Part shown: piece by piece, positions 56,757-64,000 of the stretch
Position numbering within the stretch: the first letter of the stretch is position 1
Layout of the letters: every line of letters begins with the position of its first letter
Translations under genes and position numbers: made by a program
Notes under the pieces: model-generated
The model's input: the letters and a program-made list of their open reading frames with translations, nothing else
The model's database searches: none
Told to the model about the DNA's origin: nothing
DNA from: Agromyces agglutinans
GTDB taxonomy: Bacteria > Actinomycetota > Actinomycetes > Actinomycetales > Microbacteriaceae
Assembly: GCF_009647605.1 (NCBI RefSeq)
Contig: NZ_WJIF01000001.1
Location: 43,547 to 107,546, forward strand
DNA length: 64,000 nucleotides
Direction of reading: 5' to 3'

Positions 56757-58181
56757 TCAGACGCCGTAGTAGAGCTCGAACTCGAACGGGTGCGGGCGCT
56801 GAGCCAGGGGCTTCAGCTCCTTCTCGCGCTTGTAGTCGATCCAGGTCTCGATGAGCTCCTTGGTGAACACGCCGCCCTCGAGGAGGAAGTCGTGGTCGGC
56901 CTCGAGCGCATCGAGCGCCTCGCCGAGCGAGCCGGGGACCTGGGGGATGGTCTTGGCCTCCTCGGGCGGCAGCTCGTAGAGGTCCTTGTCGACCGGCTCG
57001 TGCGGCTCGATGCGGTTCTTGATGCCGTCGAGGCCCGCCATGAGCTGTGCGGCGAACGCGAGGTACGGGTTGCCCGAGGCGTCGGGCGCGCGGAACTCGA
57101 TGCGCTTGGCCTTCGGGTTCGTGCCCGTGATCGGGATGCGGATCGACGCCGAGCGGTTGCCCGCCGAGTAGACCAGGTTGACGGGGGCCTCGAAGCCGGG
57201 GACGAGGCGGTGGTAGGAGTTCACCGTCGGGTTCGTGAAGGCGAGCACCGCGGGAGCGTGCTTGAGCAGGCCGCCGATGTACCACCGCGCCAGGTCGGAG
57301 AGCCCGCCGTAACCGGCCTCGTCGTAGAACAGCGGCTTGCCGTCGTTCCACAGCGACTGGTGGGTGTGCATGCCCGAGCCGTTGTCGCCGAAGAGCGGCT
57401 TCGGCATGAACGTGGCCGTCTTGCCCCACTGCTCGGCCGTGTTCTTCACGATGTACTTGAACTTCAGGATGTCGTCGGCCGCGTGCACCATCGTGTCGAA
57501 GCGGTAGTTGATCTCGGCCTGGCCGCCGCTGCCGACTTCGTGGTGCGCGCGCTCGAGGATGAGCCCGGCGTCGATGAGCTTCAGCGAGATGTCGTCGCGC
57601 AGGTCGGCCTGCTTGTCGACGGGCGAGACCGGGAAGTAGCCGCCCTTGTACGGCGTCTTGTTGCCGAGGTTGCCGCCCTCCTCCGCACGACCCGAGTTCC
57701 AGGCGCCCTCCTCGGAGTCCACCGAGTAGAAGCTGGAGTGCTGGTTGACCTCGTAGCGCACGTCGTCGAAGATGTAGAACTCCGCCTCGGGGGCGAAGAA
57801 CGCGGTGTCGGCGATGCCGGTCGACGCGAGGTACTTCTCGGCCTTCTTGGCGACCTGGCGCGGGTCCTTGCCGTAGATCTCGCCGTTGCGCGGGTTGTAG
57901 ATGTCGAAGACCATGATGAGCGTGCGCTCGGCCCGGAACGGGTCGATGTACGCCGTGGAGACGTCGGGGATCAGCTGCATGTCGGATTCGTGGATCGACG
58001 CGAATCCACGGATCGACGAACCGTCGAAGAGCTGACCGACGGTGAAGAACTCCTCGTCCACGGTCGACGCCGGGATGTTGAAGTGCTGCTGCACGCCCGG
58101 GAGGTCGGTGAAACGGATGTCGAGGAACTTGACGTCCGTCTCCTTGATGAACTTGAGGACTTCAGAGGAATCACTGAACAT
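56757..58181 (-). CDS. glnA: Type I glutamine synthetase GlnA1
   Basis: A 474-residue main glutamine synthetase, which assimilates ammonium into glutamine. Conserved elements are [56 protein letters not shown] and NRSASIRIP. Tyr402 in [10 protein letters not shown] is the adenylylation site, so it is the GlnE target. The ATG at 58181 matches the conserved start ([13 protein letters not shown]); a ribosome site TTGGAG lies upstream and a TAGCGT box about 58 nt upstream may be the -10. Confidence 0.97.
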   Translation of the reverse strand: MFSDSSEVLKFIKETDVKFLDIRFTDLPGVQQHFNIPASTVDEEFFTVGQLFDGSSIRGFASIHESDMQLIPDVSTAYIDPFRAERTLIMVFDIYNPRNGEIYGKDPRQVAKKAEKYLASTGIADTAFFAPEAEFYIFDDVRYEVNQHSSFYSVDSEEGAWNSGRAEEGGNLGNKTPYKGGYFPVSPVDKQADLRDDISLKLIDAGLILERAHHEVGSGGQAEINYRFDTMVHAADDILKFKYIVKNTAEQWGKTATFMPKPLFGDNGSGMHTHQSLWNDGKPLFYDEAGYGGLSDLARWYIGGLLKHAPAVLAFTNPTVNSYHRLVPGFEAPVNLVYSAGNRSASIRIPITGTNPKAKRIEFRAPDASGNPYLAFAAQLMAGLDGIKNRIEPHEPVDKDLYELPPEEAKTIPQVPGSLGEALDALEADHDFLLEGGVFTKELIETWIDYKREKELKPLAQRPHPFEFELYYGV

Positions 58182-58302
58182 GGTGGCGACGCTCCAAGGG
58201 GTGGGAATCGGCGGGCTTTGCACGACCGCTCCGACGCTACTGGCGGGCGGTTTCCCGACCGTGACGCGAATGTTTCCGACGTGTTACACGACCGGCGATC
58301 GG

Positions 58303-58308
58303 TAGAAT
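58303..58308 (+). promoter_or_regulatory. -10 box (TAGAAT) for leaderless RDD gene
   Basis: TAGAAT followed by 6 nt and ATG; no ribosome site. The box matches that of rnpB exactly. Confidence 0.55.
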
Positions 58309-58314
58309 CGTCGG

Positions 58315-58749
58315 ATGCCCGAAACGACGCCATCCGCCTCCGGAACGACCCAGCCCAGCCGGTGGCCGGGCGAGCGGCTCGGGCTGCCGGCATCCGGCCG
58401 CCGCTCGATCGCGCGAGCCGGTCGGCGCATCGCGGCGCTGGTGATCGACTACGGGCTGGCGCTGCTGATCGCCCTGCTGTTCGCGCCGTACCAGTCGATG
58501 GAGCACAGCTGGATCACGCTCGGCGTCTTCGGGCTCATGCAGGTCGTCTTCATCCCGACGATCGGCGGCAGCGTCGGACACCGGCTCTTCGGCATGCACG
58601 TGGTTCCGCTCGGCGGGGGATGGGTGGGCCTGTGGCGACCCGTCGTGCGCACGCTGCTGCTGCTCGTCGTCATCCCGGCGCTCGTCTGGGACTCCGACCA
58701 GCGCGGATTCCACGACCGGGTGGCCGGAACGGTGCTCATCCGCTCCTGA
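58315..58749 (+). CDS. RDD family membrane protein
   Basis: A 144-residue protein. After about 33 hydrophilic residues comes the RDD domain: RAGRRIAALVIDYGLAL at the first helix (the family R and D residues), two further membrane helices (about 62-82, 100-120) and the closing QRGFHDRVAGTVLI. Its role is unknown. It sits beside glnA as in mycobacteria (Rv2219A). Start set by the -10 box. Confidence 0.9.
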   Translation: MPETTPSASGTTQPSRWPGERLGLPASGRRSIARAGRRIAALVIDYGLALLIALLFAPYQSMEHSWITLGVFGLMQVVFIPTIGGSVGHRLFGMHVVPLGGGWVGLWRPVVRTLLLLVVIPALVWDSDQRGFHDRVAGTVLIRS

Positions 58750-58770
58750 CCGCGGAGGCCGGCGTCGGGC

Positions 58771-59484
58771 TCAGCGCATCTTGCCGCGTTGCGCGCGCAC
58801 CTTCATCGGGTCGATGCCCTTGGGGATCGGCAGCGAGGACTGCAGTGAGTTCAGCCGATTGGAGACCGCGAGCACCTCGGGCTTGGTGAGCGAGCGCTTC
58901 GACTTGCGCAGCGCCGCCGCGAGGCGGTGCAGTTCCACCGAATCCTCGCCGTGGCCGACCGTGAGGAGGCGGATCGGCACGTTGGGCAGCACGCGCGTGA
59001 CCTTGCGCTCCTCGTCTTTGAGCATGCGCTCGACGCGGAACGCGTCGCCCTCGCCGATGAGCACCACGCCACCGCGCCCGACGGCCCGATATACGGCGTC
59101 CTGGGTCTTGCCGTTGACCGCGACCGGCATCTCGTTGCCGACCCATCCGCCGCGGAGTCCGCTGCGGAGGACGGCGCCGACGGCACCGGGCTGGCCCTCG
59201 ATCTGCGAGTACGCGGCCCGCTCGGCGCGACGACCGAGGATGACCATGGCCAGCAGGAGGCCGGCGAGCACGCCGGCGACGATCCACAGGATCATCGTGA
59301 ACCAGTTGTCGCTCGACAGCCAGATCGCGAGCGCGAGGCCGAGCGCGACCGGTGCGAGGAAGCCGAGGAGCATCAGCCAGGGCGCCGTCGAGTCGTAGCG
59401 GCGGGTCATCTGGAAGACCTGCCACATCTGCTTGAGACGGCCGGGCTCCTTCGGGGCGGACGAGGTGTCCTTGGTGCGTGCCAT
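58771..59484 (-). CDS. DUF4191 family membrane protein
   Basis: A 237-residue protein with two membrane helices (about residues 37-55 and 62-82) and a basic cytoplasmic C-terminal domain. Family-typical parts are RLKQMWQVFQMTRRYD at the start and PIPKGIDPMKVRAQRGKMR at the end. The family is restricted to actinobacteria and regularly lies next to lipA; the function is unknown. The ATG at 59484 has a TATCCT box 7 nt upstream. Confidence 0.92.
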   Translation of the reverse strand: MARTKDTSSAPKEPGRLKQMWQVFQMTRRYDSTAPWLMLLGFLAPVALGLALAIWLSSDNWFTMILWIVAGVLAGLLLAMVILGRRAERAAYSQIEGQPGAVGAVLRSGLRGGWVGNEMPVAVNGKTQDAVYRAVGRGGVVLIGEGDAFRVERMLKDEERKVTRVLPNVPIRLLTVGHGEDSVELHRLAAALRKSKRSLTKPEVLAVSNRLNSLQSSLPIPKGIDPMKVRAQRGKMR

Positions 59485-59491
59485 GGTCACA

Positions 59492-59497
59492 AGGATA
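59492..59497 (-). promoter_or_regulatory. -10 box (TATCCT) for leaderless DUF4191 gene
   Basis: Minus-strand TATCCT followed by 7 nt and ATG. Confidence 0.5.
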
Positions 59498-59544
59498 CCG
59501 GCGCGCGGACGCCGCCTCCGACCGAGTTCTCGCTCAGCGGAGGC

Positions 59545-59558
59545 GGCATCCGGATGCC
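59545..59558. repeat. Palindrome made of two abutting heptamers
   Basis: GGCATCCGGATGCC, a perfect 14-bp palindrome directly after the lipA stop. It consists of the window-wide heptamer in both orientations. Confidence 0.7.
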
Positions 59559-60548
59559 TCAGCCGACGGCCTGCGCGAATCCCGCGGACGCATCGGCGAG
59601 GTGCTCGAGGCCGGCCGGGATCTCGCGGCCTTTGGCGTGCATCGACTGGGCCCAGAGGCGACCCGCACGGTACGAGGACCGCACCAGCGGGCCCGCGAGG
59701 ACGCCGAGGAACCCGATCGCCTCGGCCTCGGCCTTCAGCTCGACGAACTCCTCGGGTCGCACCCACCGGGCGACCGGAAGGTGACGCGGGCTCGGCCGGA
59801 GGTACTGCGTGATGGTGATGATGTCGGTCCCCGCGTCGTGGAGATCGCGCAGGGCCTGCGAGACCTCCTCGCGTTCCTCGCCCATGCCGAGGATGAGGTT
59901 GGACTTGGTGATGAGGCCCGCGGCGCGACCCTGCGTGATCACGTCGAGCGAGCGCTCGTAGCGGAATGCCGGCCGGATTCGCTTGAAGATGCGCGGCACC
60001 GTCTCGACATTGTGCGCGAAGACTTCGGGTCGAGCCGAGAAGACCTCGGCGAGGTGGGCCGGGTTCCCCGAGAAGTCGGGCACCAGGATCTCCACGCCCG
60101 TGCCGGGGGACTGCCGGTGGATCTCCCGGATCGTCTCGGCGTACAACCAGGCACCCTCGTCGGGCAGGTCGTCGCGAGCGACCCCCGTCACCGTCGAGTA
60201 GCGCAGCCGCATCCGCACGACCGACTCGGCGACGCGACGCGGCTCGTCGGCGTCGTAGTCGGCCGGCCGACCCGTGTCGATCTGGCAGAAGTCGCATCGC
60301 CGCGTGCACTGCGAACCGCCGATCAGGAAGGTCGCCTCGCGGTCCTCCCAGCACTCGTAGATGTTCGGGCAGCCCGCCTCCTGGCAGACCGTGTGCAGCT
60401 CCTCCGTCTTCACGAGGGCGTGCAGCTCGCGGAACTCGGGGCCCATCTTGGCGCGCGTCTTGATCCACTCGGGCTTGCGCTCGATCGGAGTCTGCGCGTT
60501 GCGGATCTCGAGGCGCAGCATCCGCCGCCCCTCGGGAGGCGCGCTCAC
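59559..60548 (-). CDS. lipA: Lipoyl synthase
   Basis: A 329-residue radical SAM enzyme that inserts two sulfurs into octanoyl groups on lipoyl domains. The auxiliary cluster cysteines are Cys55, Cys60 and Cys66 ([16 protein letters not shown]); the radical SAM cluster cysteines are Cys81, Cys85 and Cys88 (CTRRCDFC). The GTG at 60548 overlaps the lipB stop and gives the conserved beginning [16 protein letters not shown] seen in Streptomyces; the ATG at 60521 has a better ribosome site and would drop nine residues. Confidence 0.95.
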   Translation of the reverse strand: MSAPPEGRRMLRLEIRNAQTPIERKPEWIKTRAKMGPEFRELHALVKTEELHTVCQEAGCPNIYECWEDREATFLIGGSQCTRRCDFCQIDTGRPADYDADEPRRVAESVVRMRLRYSTVTGVARDDLPDEGAWLYAETIREIHRQSPGTGVEILVPDFSGNPAHLAEVFSARPEVFAHNVETVPRIFKRIRPAFRYERSLDVITQGRAAGLITKSNLILGMGEEREEVSQALRDLHDAGTDIITITQYLRPSPRHLPVARWVRPEEFVELKAEAEAIGFLGVLAGPLVRSSYRAGRLWAQSMHAKGREIPAGLEHLADASAGFAQAVG

Positions 60549-61180
60549 GCGAGAACCGCCGTGAGCGCGTCGTCGAGGCGCCGCTGCAGCGGTTCGACGA
60601 CGTCGACCGGCCGGATGACCCGGCCGGCGACGCGCGACATGGTCGTCACGCCGGCATCGCGGATGCCGCAGGCGACGATCCGCTCGTAGGGCGCGAGGTC
60701 GTTCGAGCAGTTCAGCGCGAACCCGTGCATCGTCACGCCGTCCGCGACGCGGATGCCGATCGCGGCGATCTTCTCGTCGATGCCGTCGCCGACCCATACG
60801 CCGGATCGCCCCTCGACGCGGCGACCCTCGATGCCGTACTCGGCGAGCAGGCCGATGAGCGCGCCCTCGAGGCGGCGCACGTAGTCGACCACGTCGATCG
60901 GTTCGGAGAGCCGCACGATGGGATAGCCGACGAGTTGCCCCGGACCGTGCCAGGTGATCTTGCCGCCCCGGTCGACGTCGACGACCGGGGTGCCGTCGGT
61001 CGGGCGTTCGTCGGGAGCCGTGCGCTTCCCGGCGGTGTACACGGATTCGTGTTCGAGGAGGATGACGGTGTCCGGGGCGTTTCCGGAGACCACCGCCTGA
61101 TGGACGGCGCGCTGGAGGGAGAGGCCCTCGCTGTACGGCACGGAGTTGGCGCTTAGCCCCGTGACGACGTAGTCGAGCAT
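60545..61180 (-). CDS. lipB: Octanoyl-ACP:protein octanoyltransferase
   Basis: A 211-residue enzyme that transfers octanoate from ACP to lipoyl domains, the step before LipA. Catalytic Cys158 (FALNCSNDL) and Lys137 (IDEKIAAIG) are present, as is the [17 protein letters not shown] block. The ATG at 61180 has a TAGACT box 7 nt upstream. The 2-oxoacid dehydrogenase E2 gene at the window end, separated by the pseudokinase gene, encodes a probable substrate. Confidence 0.96.
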   Translation of the reverse strand: MLDYVVTGLSANSVPYSEGLSLQRAVHQAVVSGNAPDTVILLEHESVYTAGKRTAPDERPTDGTPVVDVDRGGKITWHGPGQLVGYPIVRLSEPIDVVDYVRRLEGALIGLLAEYGIEGRRVEGRSGVWVGDGIDEKIAAIGIRVADGVTMHGFALNCSNDLAPYERIVACGIRDAGVTTMSRVAGRVIRPVDVVEPLQRRLDDALTAVLA

Positions 61181-61187
61181 GGGGTCA

Positions 61188-61193
61188 AGTCTA
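61188..61193 (-). promoter_or_regulatory. -10 box (TAGACT) for leaderless lipB-lipA
   Basis: Minus-strand TAGACT followed by 7 nt and ATG. Confidence 0.5.
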
Positions 61194-61290
61194 GGCAGAG
61201 TGCTCCTGCACACCGAGCGCAGTGGCGGGGATGTCCCGGGCGGGCGCGGCGACGAACGGAGCGATGATCGGTGGGGGCGAGGATCGCGGC

Positions 61291-62982
61291 ATGCGCCGGA
61301 GAACCAGACCAGCCCGCAGGCACGCCCGCAGTGAAGCGCCCGCACCTCCGCCTCCGGTCGACGCCGAACGGCTGGCCGGCTACCGGCTGATCCGCCGGAT
61401 CGCGACCGGGACGCGCGCGCAGATCTACCTCGCGGTCGCCGCTCGGTTCGAGGATGCCTCCATCCCCGTCGCCGATCGCGCGCCGTCGCTCGTCGTCGTG
61501 CGCGTCTACGAGGTCGACGCCGACCAGTCGTCGATCGCGATCGAGCTCGACGCGATGGCCGGCGTGCCCGCCTTCGCCGCGGCGCTCGACCTGACGACGC
61601 TCGACGACGGACGAACCGCCCTCGTCGTCGAGCGGCTCGGGCCGACGAGCCTCGCCGCGCGCATCGCCGATCGGACCCTGTCTCCCGGCGAGGCGGTCAC
61701 CGTGCTCGCGCCGCTCGCGGTCGCCATCGGCGACCTCGAGCGCCACGGCTTCGCGCTGGAGCGGATGACCGCCGCCGACGTCTGGTTCGACGCGACCGGC
61801 CGGCCGAGGCTGCTCGGGGCGGGTCACCTGCGCCGGCTTCCCGATGCTCCCGGATCGACCACCGAGCGCACCGCGTGGGTGCGCGCCACGCACGCCGCAT
61901 TGGGCGCGCTCATCGAGGAGGTCGCCCCGGCCGTGCGGCCGGCCGGGGCGCTCGACCCCGTGCGCGGGTTGATCGCCGAGCGGGTGGCCGAGCGTCCGTT
62001 CAGCGCCTTCCACCAGGAGATCGAGCGGATGCTGTTCGCCGTCGCCGATCCTGCACCGGTGGCCGGGATCGAAGCGGGCACCGCGATACCGCCCATCGTC
62101 TCCGGCCGGGTGCCGACGCGCGCCATCCGGCCGATGGCGATGGCGGAGACGGGCCGGGTCGCGGCGAGATCGTCCGAGATCGGGAGCCCGGCCGGCGACG
62201 CGGTGATCGAGCCGCCGACCGATTCGGCCCGCGCCGGCCTGCGTTCCGACCTCCGCCAGGCTTTCCGTCGGTTCGGCATCGACGAGGTCGCCGCAGTGGC
62301 CGAGGGGGACTCCATCGACCTGGATGCCCCCAACCCCGGATGGCGCGAGCGCCTGGGCGGATTCGCCCGGAGGCGCCGTTCGACGCTCGTCGTCGCCGCC
62401 CTCGCGGGTGGCGCGGCGCTCGTGATGCTGCTCACGCTCGTGCCGCCGGCCGACGGTGCGGCCGACGCCGGTTCGACGGCCCGCGCGGTGACCGGCGGCG
62501 AGGCAGCTCACACGGCCGAGGCCACGACCGGCCCCGTCGGGATGGTCGGCGACACGAACGCGCCGGCGACGTCCGAGGAGGCCGAGGCGGTTCAGGCGGC
62601 CCCACCCGATGCGACGACCGGGGAACCGGCGACCTCGCCCCGACCCGCCGGAGCCACCGAGACGGATGCCCTCGTCGCCGTCGGCGACCTGTTGGATCGC
62701 CGGGCCGAATGCCTCGAGCAACTCGACCTCGCGTGCCTCGACGGCGTGGTGCAGGCCGGTTCGGCACTCGAAGCGGCCGACCGCGCGGCGATCCTGGCTG
62801 CGAGGTCGGGGGAGCGCGCGATCGAGCCGGCGCCGCTCGACGCCGCGTCGGCCGCGGTGGCCGGAGAGATGGGCGCGGCGCGTCTCGTGACCGTGCCCTA
62901 TGCCGGGGCCCAACGCGAACCGGCCTCGATCCTCATGATGAGGAGCGAGGCCGGTTGGCGTCTGCGGGAGATCTTCGACTAG
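61291..62982 (+). CDS. Membrane-anchored pseudokinase (Ser/Thr kinase-like)
   Basis: A protein of about 563 residues. Residues about 25-260 resemble a PknB-type kinase (GYRLIRRIATGTRAQIYLA at the glycine-rich loop). Key residues are lost: the catalytic-loop position reads GFALERMTAADVWFD with no HRD, and LLGAGHL stands in place of DFG. A membrane helix follows at about 372-393, then a disordered Ala/Thr-rich stretch and a roughly 85-residue C-terminal extracytoplasmic domain ending in LRMRSEAGWRLREI-like strands. ATG 61291 follows GAGG at 8 nt; in-frame starts at 61222, 61231 and 61264 are possible. It is divergent from lipB and overlaps the sucB stop. Confidence 0.78.
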   Translation: MRRRTRPARRHARSEAPAPPPPVDAERLAGYRLIRRIATGTRAQIYLAVAARFEDASIPVADRAPSLVVVRVYEVDADQSSIAIELDAMAGVPAFAAALDLTTLDDGRTALVVERLGPTSLAARIADRTLSPGEAVTVLAPLAVAIGDLERHGFALERMTAADVWFDATGRPRLLGAGHLRRLPDAPGSTTERTAWVRATHAALGALIEEVAPAVRPAGALDPVRGLIAERVAERPFSAFHQEIERMLFAVADPAPVAGIEAGTAIPPIVSGRVPTRAIRPMAMAETGRVAARSSEIGSPAGDAVIEPPTDSARAGLRSDLRQAFRRFGIDEVAAVAEGDSIDLDAPNPGWRERLGGFARRRRSTLVVAALAGGAALVMLLTLVPPADGAADAGSTARAVTGGEAAHTAEATTGPVGMVGDTNAPATSEEAEAVQAAPPDATTGEPATSPRPAGATETDALVAVGDLLDRRAECLEQLDLACLDGVVQAGSALEAADRAAILAARSGERAIEPAPLDAASAAVAGEMGAARLVTVPYAGAQREPASILMMRSEAGWRLREIFD

Positions 62983-64000
62983 ATGCCGAGGTCGCCTTCG
63001 AAGTCGCCGCTCTCGAGGCGGTCCTTGACCGCGGTGAGGAAGCGGGCGGCGTCGGCGCCGTCGACGATGCGGTGGTCGTACGACAGGGCGAGGTAGACCA
63101 TGGAGCGGATCGCGATCGCGTCCTGGCCGTCTTCGGTGAGCACCACGGGGCGCTTGACGACGATGCCGGTGCCGAGGATCGCGGTCTGAGGCAGGAAGAC
63201 GACCGGTGTGTCGAACAGCGCGCCGCGCGAACCCGTGTTGGTCAGCGTGAACGTGCCGCCCGAGAGCTCGTCGGGCTTCAGCTGGTTGTTGCGCGTGCGC
63301 TCGGCGAGATCGGCGATCTGACCGGCGAGGCCCGCGATGTCGAGTTCGCCCGCGTCGCGGACCACCGGGGTGAGCAGGCCCCGCTCGGTGTCGACCGCGA
63401 TGCTCAGGTTCTCGCGCTCGGGGTAGACGATCGCGTCGCCGTCGACCGTCGAGTTGATGATCGGGTAGGCGCGCAGCGCCTCGACCGCGGCCAGGGCGAA
63501 GAACGGCAGGAAGGAGAGCTTGTTGCCGGTCTTGGCCTGGAAGTCGGACTTCACCTTGTCGCGCAGGCGAGCCACCTTGGTGACGTCGACCTCGACCACC
63601 GAGGTGAGCTGAGCCGTCGACTGCATCGACACGACCGCGCGCTCCGCGACGACCTTGCGCAGCCGCGTCATCGGCTGGGTCGTGCCGCGCAGCGGCGAGG
63701 TCTCGAGCGGCTGGCGCTTCGCGGCGGCCGAGGGCTGCGCGTTGGCCTGCAGGACGTCCTGCTTGCGGATGCGGCCGCCGACGCCGGTGCCGGTCACCGA
63801 AGCGAGGTCGACGCCCTGCTCGTTCGCGAGCTTGCGCACGATCGGCGTGACGTAGCCGGCACCGCCGGCGTGCGCCGGAGCCGCCGGGGCTGCGGGAGCG
63901 GCCTGCGGAGCTGCCGGGGCCGCCTGCGGAGCAGCGGGGGCGGCGGGCGCGGCGGCGGGAGCGGTCGGCTGCGCCTGCGGCGCGGGCGCCGCCGGGGCCT
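62979..64000 (-). CDS. sucB: 2-oxoacid dehydrogenase E2 component (5' end beyond window)
   Basis: The C-terminal about 340 residues of a dihydrolipoamide acyltransferase. From the window edge inward there is a Pro-Ala-rich swinging linker, the peripheral-subunit-binding domain (VTPIVRKLANEQGVDLASVTGTG) and the catalytic domain with LSYDHRIVDGADAARFL holding the active-site His. The lipoyl domain(s) lie outside. In mycobacteria the homologue (dlaT, Rv2215) near lipB/lipA serves both pyruvate and 2-oxoglutarate dehydrogenase; the same may hold here with AceE. The TAG stop overlaps the convergent pseudokinase stop by 4 nt. Confidence 0.94.
   Translation of the reverse strand, partial: APAAPAPQAQPTAPAAAPAAPAAPQAAPAAPQAAPAAPAAPAHAGGAGYVTPIVRKLANEQGVDLASVTGTGVGGRIRKQDVLQANAQPSAAAKRQPLETSPLRGTTQPMTRLRKVVAERAVVSMQSTAQLTSVVEVDVTKVARLRDKVKSDFQAKTGNKLSFLPFFALAAVEALRAYPIINSTVDGDAIVYPERENLSIAVDTERGLLTPVVRDAGELDIAGLAGQIADLAERTRNNQLKPDELSGGTFTLTNTGSRGALFDTPVVFLPQTAILGTGIVVKRPVVLTEDGQDAIAIRSMVYLALSYDHRIVDGADAARFLTAVKDRLESGDFEGDLGI

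Overview
The window reads as chromosome of a high-GC actinobacterium, most probably family Microbacteriaceae (Agromyces/Microbacterium type). The grounds are uniformly G/C-ending codons, many GTG starts, actinobacterial families (DUF3145, DUF4191, PucR-type FasR, polyphosphate glucokinase, AhpE, type-A RNase P RNA), and gene order from about 35 kb to the right end that follows the known Mycobacterium tuberculosis backbone Rv2215-Rv2243 (dlaT, lipB, lipA, RDD, glnA1-glnE-glnA2, panB, Nif3/zinc ribbon, ahpE, aceE, fasR, fabD). The genus is an inference.

Region 1 (1-14.6 kb, + strand) is an aromatic-acid catabolic island. A branched-chain-amino-acid-type ABC transporter (livG partial, livF, livH, livM, livK) is followed by an MFS permease. 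Then come 4-hydroxybenzoate hydroxylase (pobA), protocatechuate 3,4-dioxygenase (pcaHG), pcaB, a fused pcaD-pcaC (pcaL), pcaIJ and pcaF, and an SDR oxidoreductase. Together these cover 4-hydroxybenzoate to succinyl-CoA plus acetyl-CoA. Most junctions overlap by 1-8 nt, which suggests translational coupling. No pca/pob regulator lies in the window.

Region 2 (14.7-18.2 kb) holds hxlA-hxlB (ribulose monophosphate formaldehyde fixation). Divergent to them is an unusual regulator joining a histidine-kinase-like ATPase region to a LuxR HTH. A methyltransferase and a YceI protein follow.

Region 3 (18.2-35 kb) is mixed accessory content: a secreted S15 peptidase, an SRPBCC protein, a 3-hydroxyisobutyryl-CoA-hydrolase-like protein with an in-frame hexanucleotide repeat, a CYP152-type P450, an EamA permease facing a MocR regulator with overlapping start codons, a flotillin/NfeD pair, a large choice-of-anchor A surface protein, a zinc-finger/PD-(D/E)xK nuclease divergent from an orphan family A DNA polymerase, and a PadR regulator.

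Region 4 (35-64 kb) is core metabolism: DUF3145; aceE-fasR-fabD-fabH-acpP-fabF (acetyl-CoA supply joined to type II fatty acid synthesis); ahpE; DUF1345; tRNA-Val; Nif3 and zinc-ribbon proteins; RNase P RNA; ppgK; a two-component system whose kinase has an extra extracytoplasmic domain; DedA; panB; glnA2-glnE / glnA; RDD and DUF4191 membrane proteins; lipA-lipB; a pseudokinase; and the 3' part of a 2-oxoacid dehydrogenase E2 gene.

Two window-wide patterns stand out. Many genes appear leaderless, with a TANNNT -10 box 6-8 nt before the start codon; these boxes were used here to choose starts. The heptamer GGATGCC/GGCATCC recurs far more often than composition predicts. Perfect long hairpins mark several convergent gene ends.
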